Assembly (NCBI RefSeq): GCF_000979455.1
Contig: NZ_JJOY01000048.1
Coordinates: 1 to 64,000 of the forward strand
Direction of reading: 5' to 3'
DNA from: Methanosarcina sp. 2.H.T.1A.6
GTDB lineage: Archaea > Halobacteriota > Methanosarcinia > Methanosarcinales > Methanosarcinaceae
DNA length: 64,000 bases
A model generated the notes under the pieces. It had not been told where the DNA came from. It did not search any database and saw only the letters and a list, made by a program, of their open reading frames with translations. This document shows, in pieces, positions 28,202-36,751 of the stretch. The first letter of the stretch is position 1; each line of letters begins with the position of its first letter. Position numbers and translations under genes: made by a program.

Positions 28202-29959
28202 TTAAGCTACAGCTTTCTCTTCTATATTCAGTATTGGGCGCTGGTTTTCATCTTCGATTTCGCTGCTGTAGAATGCTACGTAATCCGCATTTTCGGTACG
28301 GGTTTTAATCAGGAACCCTGTGTTTTCGTACTCGCCGCTGACGTACTCTTTTACGAGATCAGTTACGTTCAGCTCATAGTACCTGTTGTCCGGTATATCG
28401 GTTCCGTTCAGGGTTATCGTAGCGTACGGTGCGTCTCCCTGAGAGACATTATTCATGTCTAACCAGTCTCCTCCGGGTTGTGTCCAGAGCACACCATTAT
28501 CCCTGCTGTTCCAGGTCACATTTTCAGGATTCCAGGTTGCAGCGGGTCTGTATATCTCTACAACCGCATCTTCTGGTCTTTCCCGTCTGTCAGGATAATA
28601 CCAGTAGAGGGAAAGGGTTGCATTGCTAATATTTTCAGCATCGTTGTAGTCACTCAGGTCAAACAGGAGCAGATCTCTGTACTTTCCTACTCCAGGCCTG
28701 CCTCCTATGTCAATATACGCTTTTTCCTGGTAGACGGTGTCAGGAGAAGCTTCCCTGAGACGGTTGTCTATAACAATGCTTGTTGCATTTTCCTCAGGTA
28801 ATGATACGGTATCAGTTCCAACTACCTGTTCAGGAGCGGTCTCTGTTACAGCAATTTCATTAGCTGTTGTCTGATTATTGGTCGTTGCAACTTCGGTTTC
28901 TTTTGTCTCTGTTACAGCGGTTTCATTAGCTGTTGTCTGGGCATCTGTTCCAGATGTTGGATTTTCAGCTGTTGTACTCTGTGAGCCTGACGCCTTGCCA
29001 ATAGAGCCGTATCCATACCCTTTCGCTACCCAATTATCAACGCTGTGATCGGATGGTCCTAATATGTTTGTGCCTGAGCCTACCTCAACGTAAGGAGACA
29101 CATTCCACATAACGTTATCACGAACGCTAATCGACCCTTTTGCATTCCAATTTCCAATGCCTGCACTGCTGCTTGATCCTTTGTAATCATGCATAATGTT
29201 GTGATGGACATCCACATTTGTCAGTGTATTTTCCAGCTCAACGCAGCACCATCCGGACCCTGCACTACCTGTGAAGGTATTATGATCCACTTCAATATTT
29301 GCACAGTTGTCTACCCTGACACCTGTGTTGGTCTGAACCTCAACGTAACAGTTATACATTCTGGAATCCTTAGTGCCGGACAAAAATGACACACCATCGT
29401 GTCCAGAGGACGTTATTCTGCAATTATATACCTCTATTCCAGAACTTTTACCGATTCTGACACCATCACCATACAGATAGCGATTGAATAAAATGTCATG
29501 TACTTTACTGTTAGTTACAGAGGTAAATTTTATGCAGTTACGGTAGTCTCCATGACCTCCATCTCCAGGTCCGGTTGCTGTACTCTGGAATTGAAGATTA
29601 GATACTTCAACGTTAGAAACACCTGATCCGTATACATACGCAGGTGATCCCGCGGAGTTACAAACTGAGCCAGTAGCAAAGATTATTGTACTGTCGCCCG
29701 CGCCTTTTAGTACTACATTAGATTTCAAAATTATAGGTGCACTTATCTTATAAGTGCCAGCACTAAGGAGAACATATCCCGGGTTACTTGATGTTGCTCC
29801 TGATGCTACGGAATTTATTGCATTATTAATTGCAGTCTGGGCATCTGATCCAGACGTTGCATTTACAGTTATCGTATTCTGTGCGCCTAACGCAGCGGGT
29901 ACGGTTGTTAAAATAAGGCATGTTACTAGGAATAGGGTTCCTATCTGTCTTTTTAGCAT
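28202..29959 (-). CDS. Disaggregatase-like secreted protein: beta-helix plus DNRLRE domain
   Basis: The 585-residue protein starts with a classic signal peptide (MLKRQIGTLFLVTCLILTT, cleavage after A-L-G-A). A beta-helix follows (about 30-320), including LLSAGTYKIS and GSGWCCVELENT. Next is a Thr/Glu-rich linker of about 70 residues with repeated TTANExAVTET, then the DNRLREASP domain to the end. This order fits Methanosarcina disaggregatase, which depolymerises methanochondroitin and frees single cells. ATG at 29959 follows AAAGGTGAT. The leader and signal-peptide region is repeated twice upstream. Substrate is inferred from the family. Confidence 0.87.
   Translation of the reverse strand: MLKRQIGTLFLVTCLILTTVPAALGAQNTITVNATSGSDAQTAINNAINSVASGATSSNPGYVLLSAGTYKISAPIILKSNVVLKGAGDSTIIFATGSVCNSAGSPAYVYGSGVSNVEVSNLQFQSTATGPGDGGHGDYRNCIKFTSVTNSKVHDILFNRYLYGDGVRIGKSSGIEVYNCRITSSGHDGVSFLSGTKDSRMYNCYVEVQTNTGVRVDNCANIEVDHNTFTGSAGSGWCCVELENTLTNVDVHHNIMHDYKGSSSSAGIGNWNAKGSISVRDNVMWNVSPYVEVGSGTNILGPSDHSVDNWVAKGYGYGSIGKASGSQSTTAENPTSGTDAQTTANETAVTETKETEVATTNNQTTANEIAVTETAPEQVVGTDTVSLPEENATSIVIDNRLREASPDTVYQEKAYIDIGGRPGVGKYRDLLLFDLSDYNDAENISNATLSLYWYYPDRRERPEDAVVEIYRPAATWNPENVTWNSRDNGVLWTQPGGDWLDMNNVSQGDAPYATITLNGTDIPDNRYYELNVTDLVKEYVSGEYENTGFLIKTRTENADYVAFYSSEIEDENQRPILNIEEKAVA
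28830..28945 (-). repeat. Internal repeat encoding the Thr/Glu linker
   Basis: TCTCTGTTACAGC followed by TTTCATTAGCTGTTGTCTG occurs twice, about 70 bases apart, within the linker of the disaggregatase-like gene. It encodes the duplicated TTANExAVTET segment. Confidence 0.6.
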
Positions 29960-30014
29960 CGTATCACCTTTGGGTTGGATTTGGAATTTGAGCAATATCA
30001 AAAAATTTGTAGGG

Positions 30015-30101
30015 TCATTGTATATTTTTTCCCAAAGCACATACGGCCGTTAAACTAAGATATGTTTTCAGGAATAGGGTTTCCTGTTTCATTTTTAGCA
30101 T
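30015..30101 (-). pseudogene. Truncated signal-peptide ORF, second leader copy
   Basis: Twenty-eight codons from the ATG at 30101, beginning MLKMKQETLFL and ending in a stop before the mature protein would start. It is a remnant of the tandem duplication, or possibly a translated leader peptide. Confidence 0.5.
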
Positions 30102-30138
30102 CGTATCGCCTCTGATTGGATTTAGAATTTGAGTAAAC

Positions 30139-30240
30139 TCAAAAAACTATTAAGCAGTTATATATTTCTCCAACAGTTGATACGGTTGTTAAAATAAGAC
30201 ATATTGTCAGGAATAGGGTTCCTTGATTCATTTTTAGCAT
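30139..30240 (-). pseudogene. Truncated signal-peptide ORF, third leader copy
   Basis: Thirty-three codons from the ATG at 30240. MLKMNQGTLFLTICLILTTV is almost the signal peptide of the full gene, and it ends in a stop after a short unrelated tail. The ribosome site (GAGGCGAT) and spacing are intact. Confidence 0.55.
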
Positions 30241-30332
30241 CGTATCGCCTCTGATTGGATTTAGAATTTGAGTAAACTCAAAAAATCCAGGATAATCGTA
30301 TACTTTTTCCCAGATATTTCTCAAAATTCCAT

Positions 30333-30446
30333 ATTACGTATTCGTAATGTTTTTCCGAACTATCTAATTAGACCGAGTTTATCTCAAATATCTAATTATG
30401 TCGGGTCTATGCGGTAATTCAAAAATTCTAATTACGTCTTCGTAAT
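30333..30446. promoter_or_regulatory. Pair of ATTACG palindromes upstream of the disaggregatase leaders
   Basis: ATTACGTATTCGTAAT (30333-30348) and ATTACGTCTTCGTAAT (30431-30446) share six-base arms and are followed by similar T-rich sequence. Two TCTAATTA sequences lie between them. The spacing of 98 bases and the location ahead of the tripled leader make them candidate operators. Confidence 0.45.
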
Positions 30447-32536
30447 ATTTTTGAACCTTTTCAATTCGGTTCTCTGCGTTTTTGTGGGGCGGACACGTTG
30501 CAGAGGATTTTCCACTCTTCATTTTCACTGTTATGAGTGGCTATTTTTTTGGAGGTGGCCGGACACGAGAAGCTCTGGTTCTGGATTTTTATTCAAAGTT
30601 TGTATAACGACAGGATATTTCTCCTTTTAGGACAATATTTCCTGTTCTTATCAACCATAGCTTTTAGCCCGGTCAACTCATCTGCGAAACTTTTGTTTAC
30701 TTATGTAATGTTGAGTTGACTTTGAAGTTTATGTGATTCTCATATATAACCTTTCCGTTACTTATTTAACTATCTTTGGATAGTCCGCGAGACATTTTAT
30801 ATTCTTGTACGCACCTCTTTATAAGTAAAAGCAGTTTCTGATATACAAAGTTACATAGATTTTCAGGACATAACTTATACTATTAATTCATATAGTAGCT
30901 TGCACATTGTGTTTTTCTATATTTATATACTTTTAAGGTGCACATCGATGTCTCTTTACAGCCCGCGAGGAACACTTTTTTCTAATTAACACTGTTTATT
31001 TTCTACTGAATTATTTGACAGCAGAGGTTGGGCTAAATTATATACAGTTTTTTCACTTTTTTCTTCTGTCAAAATAAAATGTGATTCTAATACCATTAAT
31101 TTTCACCCGGGTTGGATCTCTAAAACGCCTGTTTTCTGCCAGTCTCATACGCGGAGATCCATACATCGTATATTATTTTTGCTTTGATAATCCATTCTTT
31201 ATACTGTTCCCATTGTCACTGCGTGCAGTAAAAATCTTTTTATTAGAAATTCTTCAATAACTCTTTAAATAGAATGAGGGGTACTGAAATATAACTAATT
31301 CTAAAAGTGAATCCCTCTACTCCCCTTATCTATTATATGTTCTTTATCGAGTTTCTCTAATTAAGTCTGTATCTCTTATCAAACTGACCTTTCTACTGCT
31401 CTACTCAACCATATTTCTAAAGATCCCAAATCAAGATTATATTGATGCTTACATAATCATTTCTCGTAACTGAAAATCCCTTTTAAAAATTGTGAGAGCA
31501 TCTGCTAAAAGTAGTAATGTTTTTTCTGGAATTTTCATCAACCGCAGAATCCATCACAGAAGGTGCGATCCGCACAATAATACTTTTTCTCTCCACGGCA
31601 ATATAACTAATATTCAGGAGTCTGGAAGGCATTCTTTTTAGAGCCTTCCTTTTTCTCAAAGAGGCTCTGTTCTATTCAGTAATCTAAATATTTTAACAGT
31701 GATTTCGTTTTTTCAATTGGTTTACAACTCAAAAGTCGCTTTAGGTTTTCGCGGTTCCAATAACAGTTCTGAGTTCTACACCTTCAGGTATCATTCCGAA
31801 AAACCCGTTTGAAGCCTAATACCATTAGTTTTGAAGCCTAATACCATTAGTTTTGATCTGGAATTTTTTAGCCGTATTATCCGAAGGGATCGAAACCTGA
31901 AAAGTCTATACAGGGCAATTTATCTGATTTTCACTTTATATAATTAGTTAAAATAAGTCTCAGCTTCATGGAATTATTCCTATTTCTACCCTCAGACCGG
32001 GAGCAGAATTTTTTCCCAAGCACCTTTTCCATAAAACCAGCTTTCTTGCCGCCAGCCTTTTTATATCCAGTACTTAATATTATTTTATCATAGCTTTGTC
32101 TATGGAAAATTTCTCTAAAAAATATCATCCGAAAAAAGACTTCGATTTATTTGATTTCTTGGAAATCTGTACTTCGTTTTTCCAGGCAAATAATTGAACT
32201 GATGATTTTTGTTGCTTTGCTTAAAGCCCCACTCCCTCGACGAAGGGCAACTCAGACTATCTATGGTAAACATGCCATATTTATACTTATCACATCGGTA
32301 TAAGTTATTTATTTTGTTTTCGCCGTTACCGTATTTTTTTTTTAATTCAGTAAATCTTGGCTCCTTTCTTTCTTATGATATCTCACAAAATCTTTTATAC
32401 TCTTAAGGTGTTCGTTTAAATGGGGAGGCTTTCTAAGCCATTGGGGAATGCATAGTTGCTAATTCCCATTCTTAGTGAAACTTCCAGTCCAGTTTCACGA
32501 TATATGCAAATACGCTCTTAGTGAGGAGGGGATTTC
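30447..32536. other. Long gene-poor region, AT-rich
   Basis: About 2.1 kb with no convincing protein or RNA gene; the longest frames have 60-65 codons and lack ribosome sites. It contains a 22-base tandem repeat at 31809-31852. The region may be decayed DNA or very long untranslated sequence. Confidence 0.4.
31809..31852. repeat. 22-base tandem duplication
   Basis: TTGAAGCCTAATACCATTAG plus two T occurs twice in direct succession without mismatch. Confidence 0.8.
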
Positions 32537-33442
32537 ATGAACGGTAGTCTTTCGGTTACAGTAGATCTTGAAGATTGGTATCATATTCCTTCTGTCTGCA
32601 GTTCTCCGTTTTCGGTTTACAGGAATGTAGATGAATTCTTCAAGACGTGGAACGGCAGATATGATTTCTTGAGTGAGCCCACAAAAAGGGTGCTGGATAT
32701 TCTTGATGAGTTCAACATAAATGCTACTTTTTTTGTAGTTGCAGATACCATTGAACACTACCCTGGATTGGTAGAGTCAATTGTAGATAGGGGGCATGAG
32801 CTAGCCTGCCACGGGCTGAATCATGCCTGTAAAATCGACCCTGATACAAAAAAACAGTTAATGAGTGTGGAGGAGTTTGAGCAAAGGACCCTGGTTGCAA
32901 AGAAAATGCTCGAAAAAATCAGCGGCGAAAAGTTGGTCGGCTACAGGGCACCAAACGCCCTGGTAAGTGGGTGGATGGTTGATTCCCTCGAAAAACTGGG
33001 ATTTAAGTATGATTCATCTGTTTCAGTAAATTCCTTTTACAACAAAACTGATTCAGCCCTTAATACAGTTTCATCCTTCCCCTATTATCCGGAGGAGAGC
33101 GAACTTGAAGCAGGTAGTGACCGGAACTTTATTGAGTTTCCATGGGCTTATTGTCAACATGGATTAAAGTTCCCTGCATCAGGCGGCCCTATGCTTCGAT
33201 TCCTGGGTTCATCATTCATTCTGGACGGGCTTACGCAGAGTCTTAAAAGAGGGCACACCATTTTCTATTTCCATCCACTGGATATCTCCTGTACCAGATT
33301 CCCTTCTCTTGGAAATAAGAGGCCCTTTTACTGGTGCATAAAAGGGAAGCTTGTTGAACAGAGGGTCCGGCATATCCTGAGTAAACTGAGCGAAGTTGAT
33401 GTAATGTGCTTGAGGGATTATTCAGGAGTATCATGTGTTTGA
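32537..33442 (+). CDS. Polysaccharide deacetylase family protein
   Basis: The 301-residue NodB-type carbohydrate esterase 4 protein has DLEDWYH at 10-16 (metal-binding Asp), ATFFVVAD, the metal motif HGLNH (H-x3-H), GYRAPN as third motif and YFHPLD as the closing histidine motif. The family removes N-acetyl groups from amino sugars. This branch resembles the deacetylases of bacterial exopolysaccharide (XrtA-type) loci. ATG at 32537 follows GAGGGGAT. It is isolated between long non-coding stretches, so it likely has its own promoter. A deacetylation of the matrix amino sugar is an inference. Confidence 0.88.
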   Translation: MNGSLSVTVDLEDWYHIPSVCSSPFSVYRNVDEFFKTWNGRYDFLSEPTKRVLDILDEFNINATFFVVADTIEHYPGLVESIVDRGHELACHGLNHACKIDPDTKKQLMSVEEFEQRTLVAKKMLEKISGEKLVGYRAPNALVSGWMVDSLEKLGFKYDSSVSVNSFYNKTDSALNTVSSFPYYPEESELEAGSDRNFIEFPWAYCQHGLKFPASGGPMLRFLGSSFILDGLTQSLKRGHTIFYFHPLDISCTRFPSLGNKRPFYWCIKGKLVEQRVRHILSKLSEVDVMCLRDYSGVSCV

Positions 33443-33740
33443 AAGGGAACTTCCTTCTGCTCAAAGCAGAATGACCAGGCAGAGTTTGCCGTTTTCTGCT
33501 CTCTGAATATATCTATATTCTGAATATTTCATCATACAAAGGTACATAGCCAGGAAGTATAAAGGTGTCAGGATTCGTAAGGAAACCGAATTCCTGTCCC
33601 TTAAAATCTAATTTTCGGGCTCTGGCTTTCTGGATTTGCAGTCCGTCACTTATCTGTTTCAAGTAACGGAATGTCCATACTGTTCGAAAAGTCTGCCATA
33701 AAACAAAAGGATCTTCGGAGCTTCGATAGGTATACAGCTG

Positions 33741-33893
33741 GTGAACTTCCCGCTAAATCTAAAGATTTAACGGGTTTCCTAATTCATAGACTACCTTCTA
33801 GATTCTCTAAAGGCGTTAATTCTGGCATTCCCTGCCCTACTATGTCCCGCTCCGTCGCTTGTTTCGGCTTTACATGGTTACAAGCTATAGACT
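33741..33893 (-). mobile_element. IS200/IS605 relic: TnpB C-terminus and right-end palindrome
   Basis: About 35 codons on the minus strand read ACNHVKPKQ, then VGQGMPELTPLENLEGSL and a stop at 33786-33784. ACxxHVxP and the PELTPLE ending match the C-terminus of archaeal TnpB proteins. Upstream the frame is closed by stops. Downstream is the 26-base near-palindrome CCCGTTAAATC/GATTTAGCGGG (33749-33774), then AAGTTCAC. The rest of the element is gone. Confidence 0.65.
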
Positions 33894-34060
33894 ATGTATT
33901 TTTTTATGACCTGATGAGCCTGAAGGTTAACATCTATTGAATTGGCCACCTGGTTCTTGTAACCATTGCTTAATATTATATTGGCTTCGATGTATGTCAA
34001 GTCAAAGAATAACGAAACGAATATTGTAGAAGTTGACTCTTATATCCCCCAGGCTAAAGA

Positions 34061-34195
34061 GGCTGTCCGACAATTCAATTTCAGAGCAAAAACATGTAAA
34101 AAATAAGACGTATAAAGCCTTTAAATCGATAAAGAACAAATTCGGTTATTACTGGTAGTAATTGTAGGGCTGCCTGTAAAGACCTGGGGTTTTTC
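34061..34195 (+). repeat. MITE-like dispersed repeat, copy B
   Basis: It aligns with 261-396 over about 110 bases. The left border reads CCCCCAGGCTAAAG, the inverse of the right border of copy A (TTTAGCCTGGGGG). No frame spans it. Confidence 0.55.
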
Positions 34196-34524
34196 TGCTT
34201 CTTTTTATAAAAGCCCGAAAGTCTTTAATTCTTGAGGATTTTTATTTTATGAGGACATTAATTTTCTTGAGGAGCAGTATCTCAACCTGCGCATCGGGCA
34301 CAACAATTAATTATTTGTTGAGCGATTGGGTATACGAAACATAAAAAGGAGAACAAAGTAAACGAAGTATTTATATAGAAGGAAATTTTGAGCATGGAAG
34401 TTTACCTGCCGCGGGCTACCTGTGAAAGCAGACTCTATGGGAGTAGAGGTGCTGTCTCAGGAAAGTTCTTATATAAAGGTGCGGAAACTGGACTCTGTAA
34501 CTTTCCGGAAGGACGGGGGACATA

Positions 34525-36336
34525 TTGTCTAAACTCAACAATAAAATCTTAAATCTGATTCCAGCGGTTTCTCTGTTACTACTTGTTTACAGCCTCTTTG
34601 TTCTCAGGGAAATCCAGCCTGAAGGATATGCAGTTAATATCTATGAACAGCTTCCTTTCCATTTTTATCTGATCCTGCTCTTATGTTACCTTTCTGCCTG
34701 CTTTCTGCTTCTTGCATATCGAAAGATTAGTGCAGTCTTCACACTTCTACTTGTTCATATTATCGTATTGATAATCCCGTATATGCTTGGTTACGCTTCA
34801 GTAGGCAGGGGAGATGAATTCTCATACCTGATTCTGGCAGGAAATACAGGAGCTTTCGTTTCCTCAGGACTTTGTGTCTTTTCAGATCTCTCCCCTACCG
34901 GTCCTCTCCTGGTCTCAGCTCTGGCTCTGACCTCAGGAATGAATGCACGGGCACTATCATACTTTTTACCGATTTTATTTTCGATTATATTTATTGCCGG
35001 TATGTTTCTGTTCTACCGGGGCTTTATGAGCCGGGAAAAGCTGGTATCGGTAACTTTTCTCTGCTCGGTCATTCCATACTTCGGGCATTTCCAGGTATCA
35101 ACGGTCCCCTACTACCTTACTTTCTGTCTTGTTCCTATCTATCTTCTTTTGCTGTGGAATGCAATCTCCGATAAAAACAGGGCAGCGGGAGTAGTTTGTT
35201 TGCTCTTTATGATACCTTTGCTTCCGTTAGCTCATCCTTTTATCTTCATGTACCTGGTATGTTTCTCTCTGCTGCTTGCTTTTGCAGGTAAAGTCATGCA
35301 GTCAGGGCTCCTTAAAAAAATCCTTAGTCTTAAAAGCCTTGCTCGAGATCCCCTTTCCAGCTCTTCAGGAAAAATAGTTCCTCTATTTGTCCTCCTGTCA
35401 TTTATTTCGGGCGGTTTCTTGCTCTGCGCAAAGTACGCTTCAGGGTTTTTTGATATTTTCCTCCCGGCTCTTGCCTTGCGTATCAATTCTCTTGCTGCTG
35501 CGGGCTTTGCTACAATTCCAAGCATGGAACCAGGGATTTTCGAGTTCATACACCTTTTCAATCTCTATTACGGCAAGTACTATATCCCGTTAATTTTTGT
35601 TGTAATCAATACAGTAATCGTATGGCAGAATCGCAAACGCTTTTGTCACCACTTTGTCCGCAGATACCCCCGCTTTTTATTCCTGTATATAACTGCGTTC
35701 TTCCTTGAGCTTGGCTTTCTTTTAAACCCCTTCATCCCTTACCCACCAGATAGATTTGCAAACTTAAGTTTCATCATCTTTGCTCAGATCCCGCTTCTGG
35801 GGTACTCTCTCTATATTGTCCTTCTAAGGAAGGGGTATACAACCGGCCTTAGCGCTACAATCCTGGTTCTGGGTCTTCTCTGGACTTTAGGGTTTTTCAG
35901 CTGTTTCAGTTCCCCGTATGCCGGCGGAATCTCGGAAGCTATCACACAAAATGAGGTGGAAGGAATGCAGTGGTTAGTCGGATCAAAAGCAGCAGACCCG
36001 TATATTATGTCTTCTGGAGAAAAAGTGGGGTATACCTTTTCAGGAAATTCTACCGACAGTCCGGGACAATATGATTCATTTCCCGAGGTTTTTACCATAT
36101 CCGGGTCAGCCCCTGCAAACCGTCCCACGGATGTAAAGTCTTTGAATAATCCCGCCACGTTTGGACCTTTTTACCTCGTAGTAACAACTTTCTCAGAGGC
36201 TCTGAACCTGGAAAAATCAGGATCTGATAATCTGGGATATTCTTCAGCAGGAAACAGTTCCGAGACTCAGGACAATAAACCTCTGTACAAGATTTACGAC
36301 TCTCTTAACATAAAAATCTACAAGCATACTCCTTGA
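34525..36336 (+). CDS. Large multi-span membrane protein, GT-C/polymerase-like
   Basis: The 603-residue protein has about 12-13 spans and a soluble C-terminal part of roughly 130 residues. After the second or third span a loop reads GYASVGRGDEFSYLILAG, an acidic site like the catalytic loop of GT-C enzymes. TTG at 34525 follows GGGGGA by five bases. Like 16378-18303 it is probably a lipid-sugar-dependent transferase or glycan polymerase, though overall similarity between the two is low by eye. It is followed by a tandem repeat and the second small membrane hydrolase. Confidence 0.6.
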   Translation: MSKLNNKILNLIPAVSLLLLVYSLFVLREIQPEGYAVNIYEQLPFHFYLILLLCYLSACFLLLAYRKISAVFTLLLVHIIVLIIPYMLGYASVGRGDEFSYLILAGNTGAFVSSGLCVFSDLSPTGPLLVSALALTSGMNARALSYFLPILFSIIFIAGMFLFYRGFMSREKLVSVTFLCSVIPYFGHFQVSTVPYYLTFCLVPIYLLLLWNAISDKNRAAGVVCLLFMIPLLPLAHPFIFMYLVCFSLLLAFAGKVMQSGLLKKILSLKSLARDPLSSSSGKIVPLFVLLSFISGGFLLCAKYASGFFDIFLPALALRINSLAAAGFATIPSMEPGIFEFIHLFNLYYGKYYIPLIFVVINTVIVWQNRKRFCHHFVRRYPRFLFLYITAFFLELGFLLNPFIPYPPDRFANLSFIIFAQIPLLGYSLYIVLLRKGYTTGLSATILVLGLLWTLGFFSCFSSPYAGGISEAITQNEVEGMQWLVGSKAADPYIMSSGEKVGYTFSGNSTDSPGQYDSFPEVFTISGSAPANRPTDVKSLNNPATFGPFYLVVTTFSEALNLEKSGSDNLGYSSAGNSSETQDNKPLYKIYDSLNIKIYKHTP

Positions 36337-36350
36337 GCTGCTTTTTTCCC

Positions 36351-36406
36351 TAGTTGCGCCACCCTAGTTGCGCCACCCTAGTTGCGCCACCCGAATTGCG
36401 CCTCGG
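36351..36406. repeat. 14-base tandem repeat, three exact copies and one degenerate
   Basis: TAGTTGCGCCACCC occurs at 36351, 36365 and 36379, followed by GAATTGCGCCTCGG. It begins 14 bases after the stop codon of the membrane-protein gene. Confidence 0.85.
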
Positions 36407-36751
36407 GAGTACGCGGTCCTTTTCGCTGCGCTCAAGAGGACTAATTTTTGGGTTTTAGAAGTGAGCTTTGTTCAAGAGGTCTAATTTATGGATTCTGTCA
36501 CGTTCGATGCGGGAGAGCGGGCTTTCAGACCACAAAGAAGAGATAAGTCCAAAATAAAAGTGATAGATGATCGATAAAAATTAGAAATCGCAGAAAGACA
36601 CTGCGATTTTTTCTTACGTGGCTGGTGAGACGGCTTTAGCTCTGTAATGCGCAGAAGAGATTAAAAATATTTCAGCCTTTGATTCTGGAATCTATAAGCC
36701 AATTAATCAGATACTACATTTTTTATTAGTCCTGCTCTTTTGCTTTCTCTT
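36407..36751. other. Intergenic region between convergent genes
   Basis: About 345 bases without a gene. AAAATCGCAGTGTCTTTCTG-type inverted sequence around 36586-36612 (AATCGCAG...CTGCGATTTTTT on the plus strand) forms a terminator-like hairpin with a T run. Confidence 0.45.

Larger units (their letters stand above)
29900..30320 (-). repeat. Tandem triplication of the disaggregatase leader and signal-peptide start
   Basis: Three units of about 140 bases each hold the same leader, a ribosome site, an ATG and a signal-peptide start. The ATGs lie at 29959, 30101 and 30240. Only the one at 29959 runs into the full gene; the others read MLKMKQETLFL and MLKMNQGTLFL and end after 28 and 33 codons. 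Units two and three share GGCGATACGATG and the palindrome TTTGAGTTTACTCAAA. The unit nearest the gene is more diverged, with GGTGATACGATG. Confidence 0.8.
33443..34524. other. Intergenic region filled with mobile-element debris
   Basis: It holds a TnpB 3'-end relic and its hairpin (33741-33893), a MITE-like repeat (34061-34195) and a short coding-like frame from ATG at 34394. That frame begins MEVYLPRATCESRLYGSRGA, runs into the start of the next gene, and may be another transposon 3' fragment. No intact gene is seen. TCTGCTCAAAGCAGA at 33457 is a hairpin that could end the deacetylase transcript. Confidence 0.5.

Noticed and set aside
30537-30719. A 60-codon hydrophobic plus-strand frame
   Set aside because: GGAGG lies inside the frame rather than before the ATG, and the AT-rich sequence gives hydrophobic residues by chance.
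33671-33940. An 89-codon plus-strand frame as a gene
   Set aside because: The minus strand here carries the TnpB end and right-end palindrome, which explain the sequence better.
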